A program made the position numbers and the translations under genes. Under the pieces are notes generated by a model, which worked only from the letters and a program-made list of their open reading frames with translations, was not told where the DNA came from and searched no databases. This document shows, piece after piece, positions 9,122 through 19,433 of a stretch of 64,000 nt of DNA (the first letter of the stretch is position 1; each line of letters starts with the position of its first letter). The DNA lies in the NCBI RefSeq assembly GCF_000422685.1, contig NZ_KE383905.1:255065-319064 (forward strand), given 5' to 3'. The stretch comes from Flavobacterium gelidilacus DSM 15343. Its GTDB lineage: Bacteria > Bacteroidota > Bacteroidia > Flavobacteriales > Flavobacteriaceae.

Positions 9122-9454
9122 ATGTTTGTATTAGTTTTTAAATATTTAACCCCAAAATGGGTGAGAGGAATTACAATTTTTCCTTTTATTGTACTTTCTT
9201 ATAGAGAAGACAAGCAGAATTTGGTGCTTTTAAATCATGAAAAAATTCATATAAGGCAACAAATTGAGATGTTAGTTTTCCCTTTTTTTCTTTGGTATGG
9301 CATAGAATATTTAATACGATTTGTTCAATATAGAAATTGGAAAGAAGCTTATTTGAATATTTCTTTTGAACGAGAAGCTTATCAAAACGAAAAAAACCTT
9401 TACTATTTAAAGCAAAGGTCTTTTTGGAATTTTCTTAAATTTCTAAAGTCTTAA
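9122..9454 (+). CDS. Small membrane protein with HExxH metallopeptidase-like motif
   Basis: From the ATG at 9122 the protein has 110 residues. It contains HEKIH (His39, Glu40, His43), the zinc-binding and catalytic signature of many metallopeptidases, next to a hydrophobic segment (about 50-67). A possible third ligand, Glu83 or Glu85 in SFEREAYQNE, follows. The arrangement recalls M48/M56-type gluzincins, but the protein is far shorter and activity is inferred only. An in-frame TTG at 9086 would extend it into the divergent hutU start; the ATG is preferred. Its last 20 codons coincide with the terminator of the opposing gene, and the two frames overlap by 4 bases at their stops. Confidence 0.65.
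   Translation: MFVLVFKYLTPKWVRGITIFPFIVLSYREDKQNLVLLNHEKIHIRQQIEMLVFPFFLWYGIEYLIRFVQYRNWKEAYLNISFEREAYQNEKNLYYLKQRSFWNFLKFLKS
9390..9425 (-). terminator. Terminator of the first giant T9SS gene, inside a convergent CDS
   Basis: ACCTTTACT (9396-9404) pairs with AGCAAAGGT (9411-9419), with A/T tracts on both sides, so on the minus strand it ends in TTTTTTT. It shares a 15-base identity and similar flanks with the terminator at 14988-15027 behind the paralogue. It is also read as codons 90-102 of the + strand gene. Confidence 0.7.
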
Positions 9455-12400
9455 AGAATTTTCTTTGTTACTTTAATTCCTTCAGAAGTAATGATATTTA
9501 CAATTAACACTTGATCTTTAGCGTTATTCATGTCAATTGAGATTGAATTACTTTTGATGTTTGTTTTTTCATCAATTAATCTTCCTCTAATGTCAAATAT
9601 TTTTACATTCTCCATAGTTTCATTTCCTGAAATTATATCTACAATATTTTTGTTTTTTGTAATTTGAACTTCATTTTCATTAAATGTCACATTGCTTAGT
9701 ACTGATGCTGTTTTGTAAACTAATTTAAATCTGTTATTGTGATTTCCAGCAGTTGCAATGAAAGTATAAGGAGTTGTTTTTAAATCGTGATAAATGTTTA
9801 ATTCTTCATCTTTTAAGTAAACATCTTGAGTTCCTAAAAATAAACCATCAGCTTTGTTGATTGCTATTTTGTATGTTCCAGGACTTGGTACATTAAATCC
9901 AATAGCTACTTGGTCGTTATCATCAAATGGTAAGCTTCTACCTTGAATTATAAATGGTTTGTTGTTTATTAAAGAATAAATCCCCATTGTTAATGGATCG
10001 GCAATTGCATCATAATTATTGTCATCATCCATAGTTGCTCCTTCAATATAACCAACTAAAGCTCTTTCTGATGTATTGTTTGTATCTAAGATGTCTAACC
10101 ATATTCTATGTCTTTCTAAATTATCTAAATCATCATTTTCTTGATTAGCATTTTTAAAGAAATTGTCATTTGCATATGGTGTTCCTGCACTATCTCTTCT
10201 TTGTTTATTGTCGAAATATACAGTTCCACTTCCTTGTGGGCCGTCTTGCATTTCCACAAAAAATGCTTGCCCTGCTTTAATAATATTTGAGCCTGCTGGT
10301 TCAGTATTACCAGAAAGTGTCATTACCATATAATCTGATGCACTATAATTATAAGAATAATTGCCGTAAAAAGGATTTGTTATAGTTCCTCCATTGTTTA
10401 ATCCAGGATTAATACCATGTTTCCATAGTTTTATAGTACCTTTTATCACTCCGCTGTTATCATTAATAAATTGATAGGCATTTATAGCGGATGGATAAGG
10501 ATTTCCAATTAAATTATGGTTATCATCTAGACTTGTGATTAATGTTCCGTTAGCACCATTGTAATCAGCACCTTGATAAGTACCTCTGTTTACTGTAGCC
10601 CCAATATTTCCGTTATTAGGTCGTCCTATAAAAGAGCTATTTAAGCTTGTGGCCGCCATTCCAAAAGAAGAAGAGCCTCTTATGATATAGCCTTTACCAG
10701 TAGCCATTGTAGCTGTTGGACTCACCCAATTTCCTTGACTTATATTCCCTCCTGTTCCGTTTCCATTATTGATTAATGTACTCCATTCATATTTAGGGCC
10801 TGGAGCAGGTGTTGTGTAAATAGTGCTAATTGCTTGATTGTTAACCGGTGAAGACCAATATACATAATCAGACCCTTTAATTCCTGCAGCTGTTCTTTTG
10901 TAAATAATGTTACCTGTATTTGTAACATTGTTTATTTGCACTAAGTTAGCATTATTTTCAATTTGTAAAGTTCCTGTGTTTTCAACTTTAATAAAATCTG
11001 TTATTACTAATGAATTGTCAGTAGCAATGTTTAATGTTTTGCCTGGTTTTACAGTTAAGTTTAGTCCTTTTCCAACTACAGCAGTATTTGACATATTTGT
11101 ATTTTCATAAATGACAATACAATTTGAGGCAGTTGGTACACCTACTGGTTTCCAATTTGACGCGTTGTTCCAGTCTGAGTTGGAAGCACTTGGTGTGAAT
11201 AATTTAGTGTTGTTAGTTACGTTAACGTTTCCATTCACTACACAGCCATTAGATAAAGTTGTTGAAACAGGAATAATAAAAGCTGCGTTTTCTAATTGTG
11301 AAACTGTAGGTCTTATGTAAATTGTAGTTGCAGGTGATCCAGATATATATGGTATTGTGCAAGCATAATCCATAAAAGCATCTACTACGTTAGTATTATA
11401 ATTAAACGAAGTTGATAATGTTTTTTCGCCATATAATTTAATATCGTCGACTGCTACTCCACCAGCTAACCACATACTTGATGATGAATAGGCACGATGT
11501 ACTATTCTTATTTTAAGGTTTGTATTGTTTACATAAGAACTTAAATCATAATTTAATGTGGCAAACCTTGTACCAATTCCTATGTCAGTTAGTATATTGG
11601 CTACATCTGTCCAATTTGTTCCGTTGTTTGTTGATACCTGAAGTTTAACGTACTCTTCATAAGAAGTGTCATTATCTGAAAGTTCTCTTGAGTAAAACAT
11701 TTTCAACTTTAATCTTAAATTGATAAAATTATTTGTGTTTACTGAATTTATTAAAGTTAAAGAGTTTTCTATAGTGTTTCCTGCAATTGGATTGATGTCT
11801 GAAGTTGCTAGGGCGAATTTATTGTTTCCAATACCCGATGAAATTGCTGGATACCATACAATACCACCAGTAGGAATAAATGAACTGGATTTTATTTGCC
11901 AAGCTGTTTTGGTATCAACAGTATTATCATTTGGATCATTGTTTGAATTATTAAACGTTCCCAAAGTATTGTTTTCAAAATCTTCATTTACTAATGTGAC
12001 AGTTTCTTTATCACCTCCTGCAACAATTGAAATAACTGCATTTTCTCCACATATAACTGGGTTTTGAGGCGTTATACTAATGGTAGGTGTAGTTGTTATA
12101 TTTGCTACAACAGGAGTTTTTACAACTGATTCACATGAGCCATTGAAAGCTGTAACATAGTAAGTTGTAGTAGTTGTAAGTGATGGAGTGGTATAAGTGC
12201 TTCCCGTTGCTCCAGCAATTGGAGTTGTACTTGTTTCTGACACATACCATCTGTATGATATGGTGTTGCTTGTTCCTATTGCAGATATTGTTACTGGACC
12301 ACTACCACAGCTAGCACCTTCTGTTACTGAAACAATATTAGCACTACAGCTTGGTACTACTTCAAATAAATAATCTTCGACATCACTATAATTGTTTCCT

Positions 12401-14676
12401 GTAAAACTTTCACATGGATTAAAGTCATAGCCAAACCCATTATTGCTATTATTATAAACTCTAAAACGTATTCTATATTGGCCTGGTTGAGTAGTTGATG
12501 GTATAATAAATCCAAAAGTTAAATTTGCACCAGCGTAAGGTCCAGGATTGTATATTTCTTCTGTACTGTTTTGACTAAAAACGCCATCTTTATTCCAATC
12601 TATCCAAGCTTTAACTCTTCCTCCTGTATTTGTGTTATTAACATTTATATTGTTTAAAATAATATTAACTCCTTCACCTTGAGCTTGTATTGCTTTATTT
12701 GGTAAGCTTGTAAAGTCTTCGAATCCATTGCTTGAAAAGGTAGAAGTATTACTAATATCGTTTAAAGTTCCAACAAAATCTATTCTGTTAATATAAACTA
12801 TGTTTCTTGTCTGAGTAGTTGGCGTACAATAAGTCAAAGTAACGGTTAAAGTGGCTGAATTAGAATATGCTGATGTTCCGCAAGCATTAGTTGCAGAAGC
12901 TCTATATCTGTATCCATTCATAGCTAATGTTGCACTTGTTATATTTAAGTTGGAAGTTGTAGCATTTGAATAAACACCTCCATTTGTTATGTTTGTCCAT
13001 GTTGTGCCTCCATTAGTACTTACTTGCCAAGTATAACTAGTTGGACTGTTAGAAGCCACAACTGTGAAAGAAGTATTGGCACCAGGGATTATCGAGGTGT
13101 TTAAAGGACTAGTAGTAATTGTTGTAGGAGATGCTATATTTACTGTTACATTACCTGCTCCATTACTCCAACAACCGTTAGAATTTCTAGCTCTTATGTA
13201 ATATGTTCCTGAAGTAGTAACATTGTAAGTTGCACCGCTATTTGCGGTTGATGTTCCAGAAGCTGTTGTTTGCCAATACCAAGTAACATTTGTAGGAGGT
13301 GTTCCACTTCTAGTTAAAGTAACACTATTGCATTGTGGAGAATTACTTGATGGATTTCCTGGATTTGAAGCTCCAGTAGCAGTAGCATAGTTCATTGTGC
13401 TTGAGTTGCTGCTAGTTCCACAAGCGTTAGATGCTCTTACTCTGTAATAGTAGGTAGTTCCTGGATTCAGATCGTTGAAGCTATAATTTAAATTATTACC
13501 TACATTGAAGCCGTTATATTGTGATAAAATTGATGTAAAAGTATTGTTTAAAGATACATCAATGATATAACTAGTTGCATTATTAGAATAGCCCCATTGT
13601 GCAACAAAACCAGTGCATGTAGCACTATATGCATTATTTGTACTTGGAGTAGAAGGAAGAGGTGTAATTGTAACATAAAGGTATTGTCCTCCATTGCTAA
13701 TTCCACATCCGTTTGTAGATTGAACTCTAATATTTCCTGAAGTTGCAGTGCCACTAAACGTTACTGATGCGGATAACCCATCTACTGCTGGTGTAATTAT
13801 AGCCCCATTTCCTTGATAAGACCAAGTGTATGAACTTGAGTAGGGGTCAGGTGTGACTGTATATGTAGTAGTAGAACTCACACATTGAACAGTAGATCCT
13901 GTTAATGATAAAGGTCCAGAAGCAGGCCCATTTGATACATAAACTATTCTTGTAGCTGTATATGTAGGACAGCTTGATCCTCCAATAGTGTAAGTTATTG
14001 TTGCAGTACCAAAACCTAGAGCTGTAACAAGTCCTGTTGAAGCGTTAACTGAAGCTATGCCATTATTACTACTAGACCAAACTCCACCAGATTGTGTAGA
14101 TGAAAAAGTAGCTGTTGATGTTCCGTAAGTACAAAGATATTGATTACCTGATATAGTTCCTGCAGTTGTTGGGCAATTAATTCCATACACACAAATAGAA
14201 CCAGACATGTTTCCATTATTTCCATCTCTTTGAACTCTAATAACGTATTTTTGACCTATAGTTGTAGTTTGTGTAATTATTTCTTCTACACCATTCCCTC
14301 CAATATTTGAACAATTTAAAGCAGTCATATTAGAACTGCATGATCCTGAGAATAAGTGTAATACAGCATTTCTGTTGCCTGTTGGGTTGTACTTTATGAC
14401 TGTTGTAGTACTTGTGGCAGTAAACCAACCCCATGCATCATCTACATTATCTGCTCCACATCCAGAAGGACTGGTCCAATAATTTGTACTCAGTCCGTTT
14501 GTGTTAAAACTAGTATAGTTGCAACTGGTTCCGACAGTTAATTGTCCTGTAGTTGTTGTTATTGAGCATGCGTCAGCTTGTGAAAAACTAACCGATGAGA
14601 TTAGTAATAAAAATAGTAGTTTACAAATTTTTTTTGAAACTACATTAAGGATTAGATTTGGGGAAACTTTTTCCAT
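9451..14676 (-). CDS. Giant T9SS-exported multidomain surface protein
   Basis: This 1741-residue protein has a signal peptide (about 1-35, ending SSVSFSQADA). Domains, judged by eye: a pre-peptidase-like beta domain (37-168), a BIG2-like domain with SNNGIASVNASTGLVTALG (170-250), an Ig-like domain, a fibronectin III-like domain (340-432), two more Ig-like domains, a GEVED domain (620-775), an Ig-like domain, a MAM-like jelly roll (885-1085), a module with YVYWSSPV, PNNGN and GNPYPS (about 1150-1660), and a C-terminal sorting domain (1662-1741) with VKIFDIRGRL and TKKIL. The last resembles the ChiA-like 'type C' T9SS signal. It is presumably secreted across the outer membrane by T9SS and may be an adhesin or matrix protein; no catalytic domain was recognised. 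It is a tandem paralogue of the next gene. Confidence 0.85.
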   Translation of the reverse strand: MEKVSPNLILNVVSKKICKLLFLLLISSVSFSQADACSITTTTGQLTVGTSCNYTSFNTNGLSTNYWTSPSGCGADNVDDAWGWFTATSTTTVIKYNPTGNRNAVLHLFSGSCSSNMTALNCSNIGGNGVEEIITQTTTIGQKYVIRVQRDGNNGNMSGSICVYGINCPTTAGTISGNQYLCTYGTSTATFSSTQSGGVWSSSNNGIASVNASTGLVTALGFGTATITYTIGGSSCPTYTATRIVYVSNGPASGPLSLTGSTVQCVSSTTTYTVTPDPYSSSYTWSYQGNGAIITPAVDGLSASVTFSGTATSGNIRVQSTNGCGISNGGQYLYVTITPLPSTPSTNNAYSATCTGFVAQWGYSNNATSYIIDVSLNNTFTSILSQYNGFNVGNNLNYSFNDLNPGTTYYYRVRASNACGTSSNSSTMNYATATGASNPGNPSSNSPQCNSVTLTRSGTPPTNVTWYWQTTASGTSTANSGATYNVTTSGTYYIRARNSNGCWSNGAGNVTVNIASPTTITTSPLNTSIIPGANTSFTVVASNSPTSYTWQVSTNGGTTWTNITNGGVYSNATTSNLNITSATLAMNGYRYRASATNACGTSAYSNSATLTVTLTYCTPTTQTRNIVYINRIDFVGTLNDISNTSTFSSNGFEDFTSLPNKAIQAQGEGVNIILNNINVNNTNTGGRVKAWIDWNKDGVFSQNSTEEIYNPGPYAGANLTFGFIIPSTTQPGQYRIRFRVYNNSNNGFGYDFNPCESFTGNNYSDVEDYLFEVVPSCSANIVSVTEGASCGSGPVTISAIGTSNTISYRWYVSETSTTPIAGATGSTYTTPSLTTTTTYYVTAFNGSCESVVKTPVVANITTTPTISITPQNPVICGENAVISIVAGGDKETVTLVNEDFENNTLGTFNNSNNDPNDNTVDTKTAWQIKSSSFIPTGGIVWYPAISSGIGNNKFALATSDINPIAGNTIENSLTLINSVNTNNFINLRLKLKMFYSRELSDNDTSYEEYVKLQVSTNNGTNWTDVANILTDIGIGTRFATLNYDLSSYVNNTNLKIRIVHRAYSSSSMWLAGGVAVDDIKLYGEKTLSTSFNYNTNVVDAFMDYACTIPYISGSPATTIYIRPTVSQLENAAFIIPVSTTLSNGCVVNGNVNVTNNTKLFTPSASNSDWNNASNWKPVGVPTASNCIVIYENTNMSNTAVVGKGLNLTVKPGKTLNIATDNSLVITDFIKVENTGTLQIENNANLVQINNVTNTGNIIYKRTAAGIKGSDYVYWSSPVNNQAISTIYTTPAPGPKYEWSTLINNGNGTGGNISQGNWVSPTATMATGKGYIIRGSSSFGMAATSLNSSFIGRPNNGNIGATVNRGTYQGADYNGANGTLITSLDDNHNLIGNPYPSAINAYQFINDNSGVIKGTIKLWKHGINPGLNNGGTITNPFYGNYSYNYSASDYMVMTLSGNTEPAGSNIIKAGQAFFVEMQDGPQGSGTVYFDNKQRRDSAGTPYANDNFFKNANQENDDLDNLERHRIWLDILDTNNTSERALVGYIEGATMDDDNNYDAIADPLTMGIYSLINNKPFIIQGRSLPFDDNDQVAIGFNVPSPGTYKIAINKADGLFLGTQDVYLKDEELNIYHDLKTTPYTFIATAGNHNNRFKLVYKTASVLSNVTFNENEVQITKNKNIVDIISGNETMENVKIFDIRGRLIDEKTNIKSNSISIDMNNAKDQVLIVNIITSEGIKVTKKIL

Positions 14677-14908
14677 AATAAAGTAAGTGTCTTTTTTTTA
14701 ATTAGATTATAAACATTTGACAAAGAATCATGAAATTAATGATGACATATTTTGTCGTTATCATTATTTTGTGTTTCTAAGTATAGTGTCTGATATTTCT
14801 AAAACTTTTGCAAAAGTAATTTAAAATTTTAATTTTTTTATTTGAAATATGATGAGTATACTTTTTGTATTGTTGAATGTACGTTTTTTGTAGACGAATG
14901 GTTTTTTT
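14677..14908 (-). promoter_or_regulatory. Promoter and long leader of the first giant T9SS gene
   Basis: A -7 element TACTTTTG (14818-14811 on the minus strand) predicts a leader of about 130 bases. The leader holds the dyad GACATATTTTGTC (14744-14756). An upstream element, AAAAACCATTCGTC on the minus strand within 14893-14908, lies 75 bases above the -7 box. All three have counterparts at nearly equal distances before the paralogue (19434-19662). No good -33 box is seen here. Nothing else is recognised up to the terminator at 14988. Confidence 0.5.
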
Positions 14909-14987
14909 AAGAAATTTTAATATTTTTTGGAATATTTATTACTTATTTTTAGAATTTAATTTTTAGCGTTTAATTTATTTAAAATTT

Positions 14988-15027
14988 AAAAAAAAAAGAC
15001 CTTTGCTATTTAAAGCAAAGGCCTTTC
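14988..15027 (-). terminator. Terminator of the second giant T9SS gene
   Basis: CCTTTGCT (15000-15007) pairs with AGCAAAGG (15014-15021). On the minus strand the hairpin ends in a run of Ts. It is close to the terminator at 9390-9425, so the 3' flank was part of the gene duplication. Confidence 0.8.
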
Positions 15028-15050
15028 TGAATTTTATTGTTTTAATAATT

Positions 15051-18000
15051 TTAAAGAATTTTTCTTGTAACTTTTATTCCTTCAATTGTATGTATGTTTA
15101 CAATTAAAACTTGGTCTTCAACATTATTCATGTCAATTGATAATGAATTACTATTGATGTTTGTTTTTTCAACGAGTAATCTACCTCTAATGTCAAATAT
15201 TTTTACATTTTCCATTGTCTCATTTCCTGATACAATATCAATTATGTTGTTGTTTTTAGCAATTTGTATTTCATTTTCATTAAAGGTTACGTTACTAAGA
15301 ACAGTATTTTTATAAACTAACTTGAATCTGTTGTTGTAAACCCCAGTTGTTGCAGTAAATGAATAAGGAGCTAATTTTAAATCGTGATAAATATTTAATA
15401 ATTCATCTTTTAGGTATACATTTTGAGTTCCTAAGAATAATCCGTCAGCTGTGTTAATTGCTATTTTGTATGTTCCAGGGTTTGGCACATTAAATCCAAT
15501 AGCTACTTGGTCATTATCATCAAATGGTAAACTTCTACCTTGTATTACATAAGATTCATTGTTAATCATTGAATAAATGCCCATGTCTAAAGGATTTGCA
15601 AGAGCGTCATAAGCACTGTCAAGGTTCATAGTTGCTCCTTGAGCATATCCTACTAGTGTTCTTTCAGATGCGTTGTTTTGGTCAAAAATGTCTAACCAGA
15701 TTCTATGTCTTTCTAATTCATCAAAGTTTACGTTTTGTTGGTTAGATGACCTGAAGAAATTGTCGTTAGCATAAGGTATATCACTGCTATTTCTTCTTTG
15801 TCCGTTGTTGAAATTTACAGTTCCACTTCCTGTTGGCCCATCTAACATAACTACAAAGAAAGCTTGTCCTGCTTTAATGATGTTTGAAGCCGTCGGAGTA
15901 GTTGATCCTGTAAAGTTTATAGTCATATAGTCATTTGCAGTATAATTATAAGTATAAGAACCATAAAAAGGATTTGTTATGCTTGTACCTGGATTAGTGC
16001 TATGTGTCCATAATTTTACATTTCCTTCAATTACTGCGCTATTATCACTTAAGAATTGTAGTGCATTAATAGCAGAGGGGTAAGGATTACCAATTAAATT
16101 ATGATTGTCGTCAAATTTAGTTACTGCTATACCGTTTGCTCCTGTGTATCCTGAGCCTGTATAAGTTCCTCTGTTAACAGTTTTGCTGATGATTCCGTTA
16201 TTAGGTACACCAGTAAAAGTACTGTTTAAATTTGTAGCTGCCATACCAAAAGAGGAAGAACCTCTTACAATATAACCTTTTGCAGCTTCCATAGTATTCC
16301 CACTTGCATTTACCCAATATCCTTGACTGATATTAGGTCCAGTACCATTATTATTATTTAATAAGGTTTCCCATTTATATTTTGGACCTTGAGAAGGGGA
16401 AGTGTAAATAGAATTTAAAGATTGATTAATAACAGGAGAAGACCAATATACGTAGTCTCCGCCTTCAATATTGTTTGCAGTTCTTTTGTAGATTATATTT
16501 CCAATATTAGTAACATTGTTGATTTGTACTAAATTAGAGTTATTCTCAATTTGTAAAGTACCAGTGTTTTCAACATTTATAAAGTCAGTTATTACTAGAG
16601 AATTGTTTGAGGCTATATTCAATTTTTTACCAGCTTTAACTATAAGATTTAAACCTTTTTCTGTGTTATTAGGCCCAGTTATATTTACATCTTTGTAAAT
16701 AACAATACAGTTTGATGATGTTGGAACTCCTACAGGTTTCCAATTTGCTGCTGTATTCCAATCGGAATTAGCAGCACTTGGTGTAAATAATTTGGTATTA
16801 TTTGTAACTGTAACAGAGCCATTTGCAATACAGCCGTTAGATAAAGTTGTTGATACTGGTATATTAAAACTAGCATTTTCCAGTTGAGTTACAGTTGGTT
16901 TAATATAAATTATCGTAGCAGGTGATCCTGTAGTATACGGTAATGTACATGCTAAATCAGTGTATGCGTCAACAACAGAAGTATTATAGTTGAATGAAGT
17001 GTTTAGTGGTTTTTCACCAAAAAGTTCTACGTCATCAATTGCCACACCATCAGGCAACCACCCTGATCCTGCATATGAACGATGTCTAATTCGTATTTTT
17101 AAGTTAGTAACACTAATGTATGCAGATAAGTTGTATGATAATTCTGCAAATTTTGTACCTATACCAATATCACTTGTGAAATTTTGTAACGTTGTATAAG
17201 TAGATCCACCATTAGTAGAAACTTCAATATTAACAAATTCATCATAACCAGGTACAACGTTTCCATCTTCAAAGTATCTTGAATAAAATAATTTAAGTTT
17301 TAAAGTAAGATTTAAAAAATTTGTAGTATTCACATTATTTGTTAATGTTAAACTATTATCTATGGTGTTGTTTGGATAATTTGGTGCTTTTGCATCAGAA
17401 TAAGCTAAAGCAAATTTGTTTGTTCCAAAACCTGAGGATATTGCAGGAAACCAAACATTTGTATCTGGAACCAATGTACTAGTTTGATTTTTCCAGCTTG
17501 TTATGTTTTTAACGGTTCCATTATTAGAATCGTTGTTTATATTAGAAAACAGACCTAAATTTCCGTTTTCAAATTTTTCATTGATTAAATAAACAGTTTC
17601 TTTATCTCCTCCTGCTTTCAAAGCAATAATAGTGTTGTCTCCACAAATTACAGGATCGTTTGGAGTAAATGTTATAGTTGGTGTTGGATTAACTTTAGCT
17701 ATGATGGCTGTTTTGTAAACTGATTCACAAGTTGCATTTCTTGCAGTTACCCAATAAGTTGTTGTAGCTGTTAAAGAGGGAGTACTCCAAGTTCCACTTG
17801 TTGTTGTTGCTATTGCTGTTGTTGCATTTTGGCTTGTATACCATTTATAACCAGTAGTAGAAGGTGTTCCTGTTACATTTAATGTAATGCTTCCAGAACC
17901 ACAATTTTCTCCACCTGTAACAGATGTGATGTTTGCGTCACAATTTGCAATTACTGTAAATGAATAATCTTCTGCTTCTCCATAATATGAATTTGCTCCA

Positions 18001-19433
18001 CTCACAAAAACATCGCAAGGTGTAAAATCATATCCGAAATTTTCATTACCATTAGTATTAGTTCCGTTATTTACTCTTATTCTCAATCTATAATCTCCGG
18101 GTGTTGCTGTTGCTGGTACTACAAAGCCAAAAGTTGCATCTGCACCGGCAAAACCTTGTATGTTATAAACTTCTTCAGTTGCAGGTTCAAATATTCCATT
18201 TTTGTTCCAATCTACCCAAGCTTTCCAAGTACCTCTAGAATTAACTGTTCCATTCGATCTAGCTGTTATGTTGATTCCTTCGCCTTGTGCTTGTATTGCT
18301 TTATTCGCTAATCCAGTAAAGTTTTGGTAACCAAATGGAGCGCTAGTCGGATAAGTAGATGGGTTTGAAGTGTCATTTAAAGTTCCAACAAAATTCACAC
18401 TATTTATATATAATCCACTTGCTGTAGATGTAGTTTCTGGATTACAATATGAAGCCGATGATGTTATATTTACTAAATAATCTTCAGCTTGACCATAACC
18501 ATTGGAATTACAACTTGTAGTGTTAGAGAAATACCTTGATATTACTCGCATGCTTGTTTGCCCAGTTAGAGCCGTTGTAGGTATATTAATAATTGCCGTA
18601 ACAGGTGTTCCAGCACCTGTATTGGCAAACAAAGTACCAATTACAAATCTTTCTCCTGCATCATTGAAATTTCCATTGTGATTCCAGTCAAAATGCGCAG
18701 TTACATAAAAATTATTATTTCCTCCAGTATTACCTAGAACTGAAACAGTGTAAGCATTACCTCTAATTGCATTTCCTGTGTCGCAAAACACCTCTTGGCT
18801 TGGATTGCCGTTTATATTTCCTGATGTTGTGTTATTAATACCTGCAAAATTTACATTAGTAATTGGGTAAACACCATTTGTGAAGTTATTAGTGCAGTAA
18901 GTTATAGGGTGGGAACAAGGCCTTGTAATACATATGGTACCTGTTATAGAATTGTTAGAGTTGTATGCTTGAATTCTAATACGGTATCGTGTTCCAATAG
19001 TTGTAGCGTAAGTAATAGTTTCGTCTCCAGAGAATGTTGAATCTGAACATGCTAGTGCAGTCATACCTGTGGAACAATTACCAGAAAACAAATGAAGGAT
19101 TGCATCACTAGAACTGTTATATGTTATGGTTGTCGAGGTACTAACTGCATCAAACCAACCCCAAGCATCATCAACATCAGAGCTATTGCAACCTGCTGCA
19201 GAGTTCCAATAGTCTGAATTATTGTTTGAGTTAAATGTTGTTGGATTACAATCAATACTAACAGTTAATTGCCCTGCAGCACCATTTCCACAGTCGCTAA
19301 GTTGTGCAAAGGCATTTAAATAACTTAATAATGTTACTATAAAAACAAAAAAAGAAGTTTTTTTATGATGCAAATATTTATAATAAGAATTTAGCTTATT
19401 TATAAAATTAAGATTTGGGTAACTATTTTTCAT
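15051..19433 (-). CDS. Giant T9SS-exported GEVED-domain surface protein, paralogue of the gene at 9451
   Basis: This 1460-residue protein has a signal peptide (about 1-43, ending SYLNAFAQ). Domains by eye: a pre-peptidase-like domain (45-175, DVDDAWGWFDAVS), two GEVED domains (178-325 with GQAEDYLVNI, 330-495 with GEAEDYSFTV), an Ig-like domain (497-600), a MAM-like jelly roll (610-810), the YVYWSSPV / GNPYPS module (about 870-1375) and a type C-like T9SS sorting domain (1378-1460, VKIFDIRGRLLVEK). From about the Ig-like domain onward it is highly similar to its neighbour, while the number of Ig, FN3 and GEVED units differs. It is probably displayed on or released from the surface. Promoter, leader and terminator also resemble those of the neighbour. 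Confidence 0.85.
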   Translation of the reverse strand: MKNSYPNLNFINKLNSYYKYLHHKKTSFFVFIVTLLSYLNAFAQLSDCGNGAAGQLTVSIDCNPTTFNSNNNSDYWNSAAGCNSSDVDDAWGWFDAVSTSTTITYNSSSDAILHLFSGNCSTGMTALACSDSTFSGDETITYATTIGTRYRIRIQAYNSNNSITGTICITRPCSHPITYCTNNFTNGVYPITNVNFAGINNTTSGNINGNPSQEVFCDTGNAIRGNAYTVSVLGNTGGNNNFYVTAHFDWNHNGNFNDAGERFVIGTLFANTGAGTPVTAIINIPTTALTGQTSMRVISRYFSNTTSCNSNGYGQAEDYLVNITSSASYCNPETTSTASGLYINSVNFVGTLNDTSNPSTYPTSAPFGYQNFTGLANKAIQAQGEGINITARSNGTVNSRGTWKAWVDWNKNGIFEPATEEVYNIQGFAGADATFGFVVPATATPGDYRLRIRVNNGTNTNGNENFGYDFTPCDVFVSGANSYYGEAEDYSFTVIANCDANITSVTGGENCGSGSITLNVTGTPSTTGYKWYTSQNATTAIATTTSGTWSTPSLTATTTYWVTARNATCESVYKTAIIAKVNPTPTITFTPNDPVICGDNTIIALKAGGDKETVYLINEKFENGNLGLFSNINNDSNNGTVKNITSWKNQTSTLVPDTNVWFPAISSGFGTNKFALAYSDAKAPNYPNNTIDNSLTLTNNVNTTNFLNLTLKLKLFYSRYFEDGNVVPGYDEFVNIEVSTNGGSTYTTLQNFTSDIGIGTKFAELSYNLSAYISVTNLKIRIRHRSYAGSGWLPDGVAIDDVELFGEKPLNTSFNYNTSVVDAYTDLACTLPYTTGSPATIIYIKPTVTQLENASFNIPVSTTLSNGCIANGSVTVTNNTKLFTPSAANSDWNTAANWKPVGVPTSSNCIVIYKDVNITGPNNTEKGLNLIVKAGKKLNIASNNSLVITDFINVENTGTLQIENNSNLVQINNVTNIGNIIYKRTANNIEGGDYVYWSSPVINQSLNSIYTSPSQGPKYKWETLLNNNNGTGPNISQGYWVNASGNTMEAAKGYIVRGSSSFGMAATNLNSTFTGVPNNGIISKTVNRGTYTGSGYTGANGIAVTKFDDNHNLIGNPYPSAINALQFLSDNSAVIEGNVKLWTHSTNPGTSITNPFYGSYTYNYTANDYMTINFTGSTTPTASNIIKAGQAFFVVMLDGPTGSGTVNFNNGQRRNSSDIPYANDNFFRSSNQQNVNFDELERHRIWLDIFDQNNASERTLVGYAQGATMNLDSAYDALANPLDMGIYSMINNESYVIQGRSLPFDDNDQVAIGFNVPNPGTYKIAINTADGLFLGTQNVYLKDELLNIYHDLKLAPYSFTATTGVYNNRFKLVYKNTVLSNVTFNENEIQIAKNNNIIDIVSGNETMENVKIFDIRGRLLVEKTNINSNSLSIDMNNVEDQVLIVNIHTIEGIKVTRKIL

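Noticed and set aside
9451..19433. Two giant frames as fragments of one broken gene
   Set aside because: Each has its own signal peptide, sorting domain, leader and terminator, so they are complete tandem paralogues.
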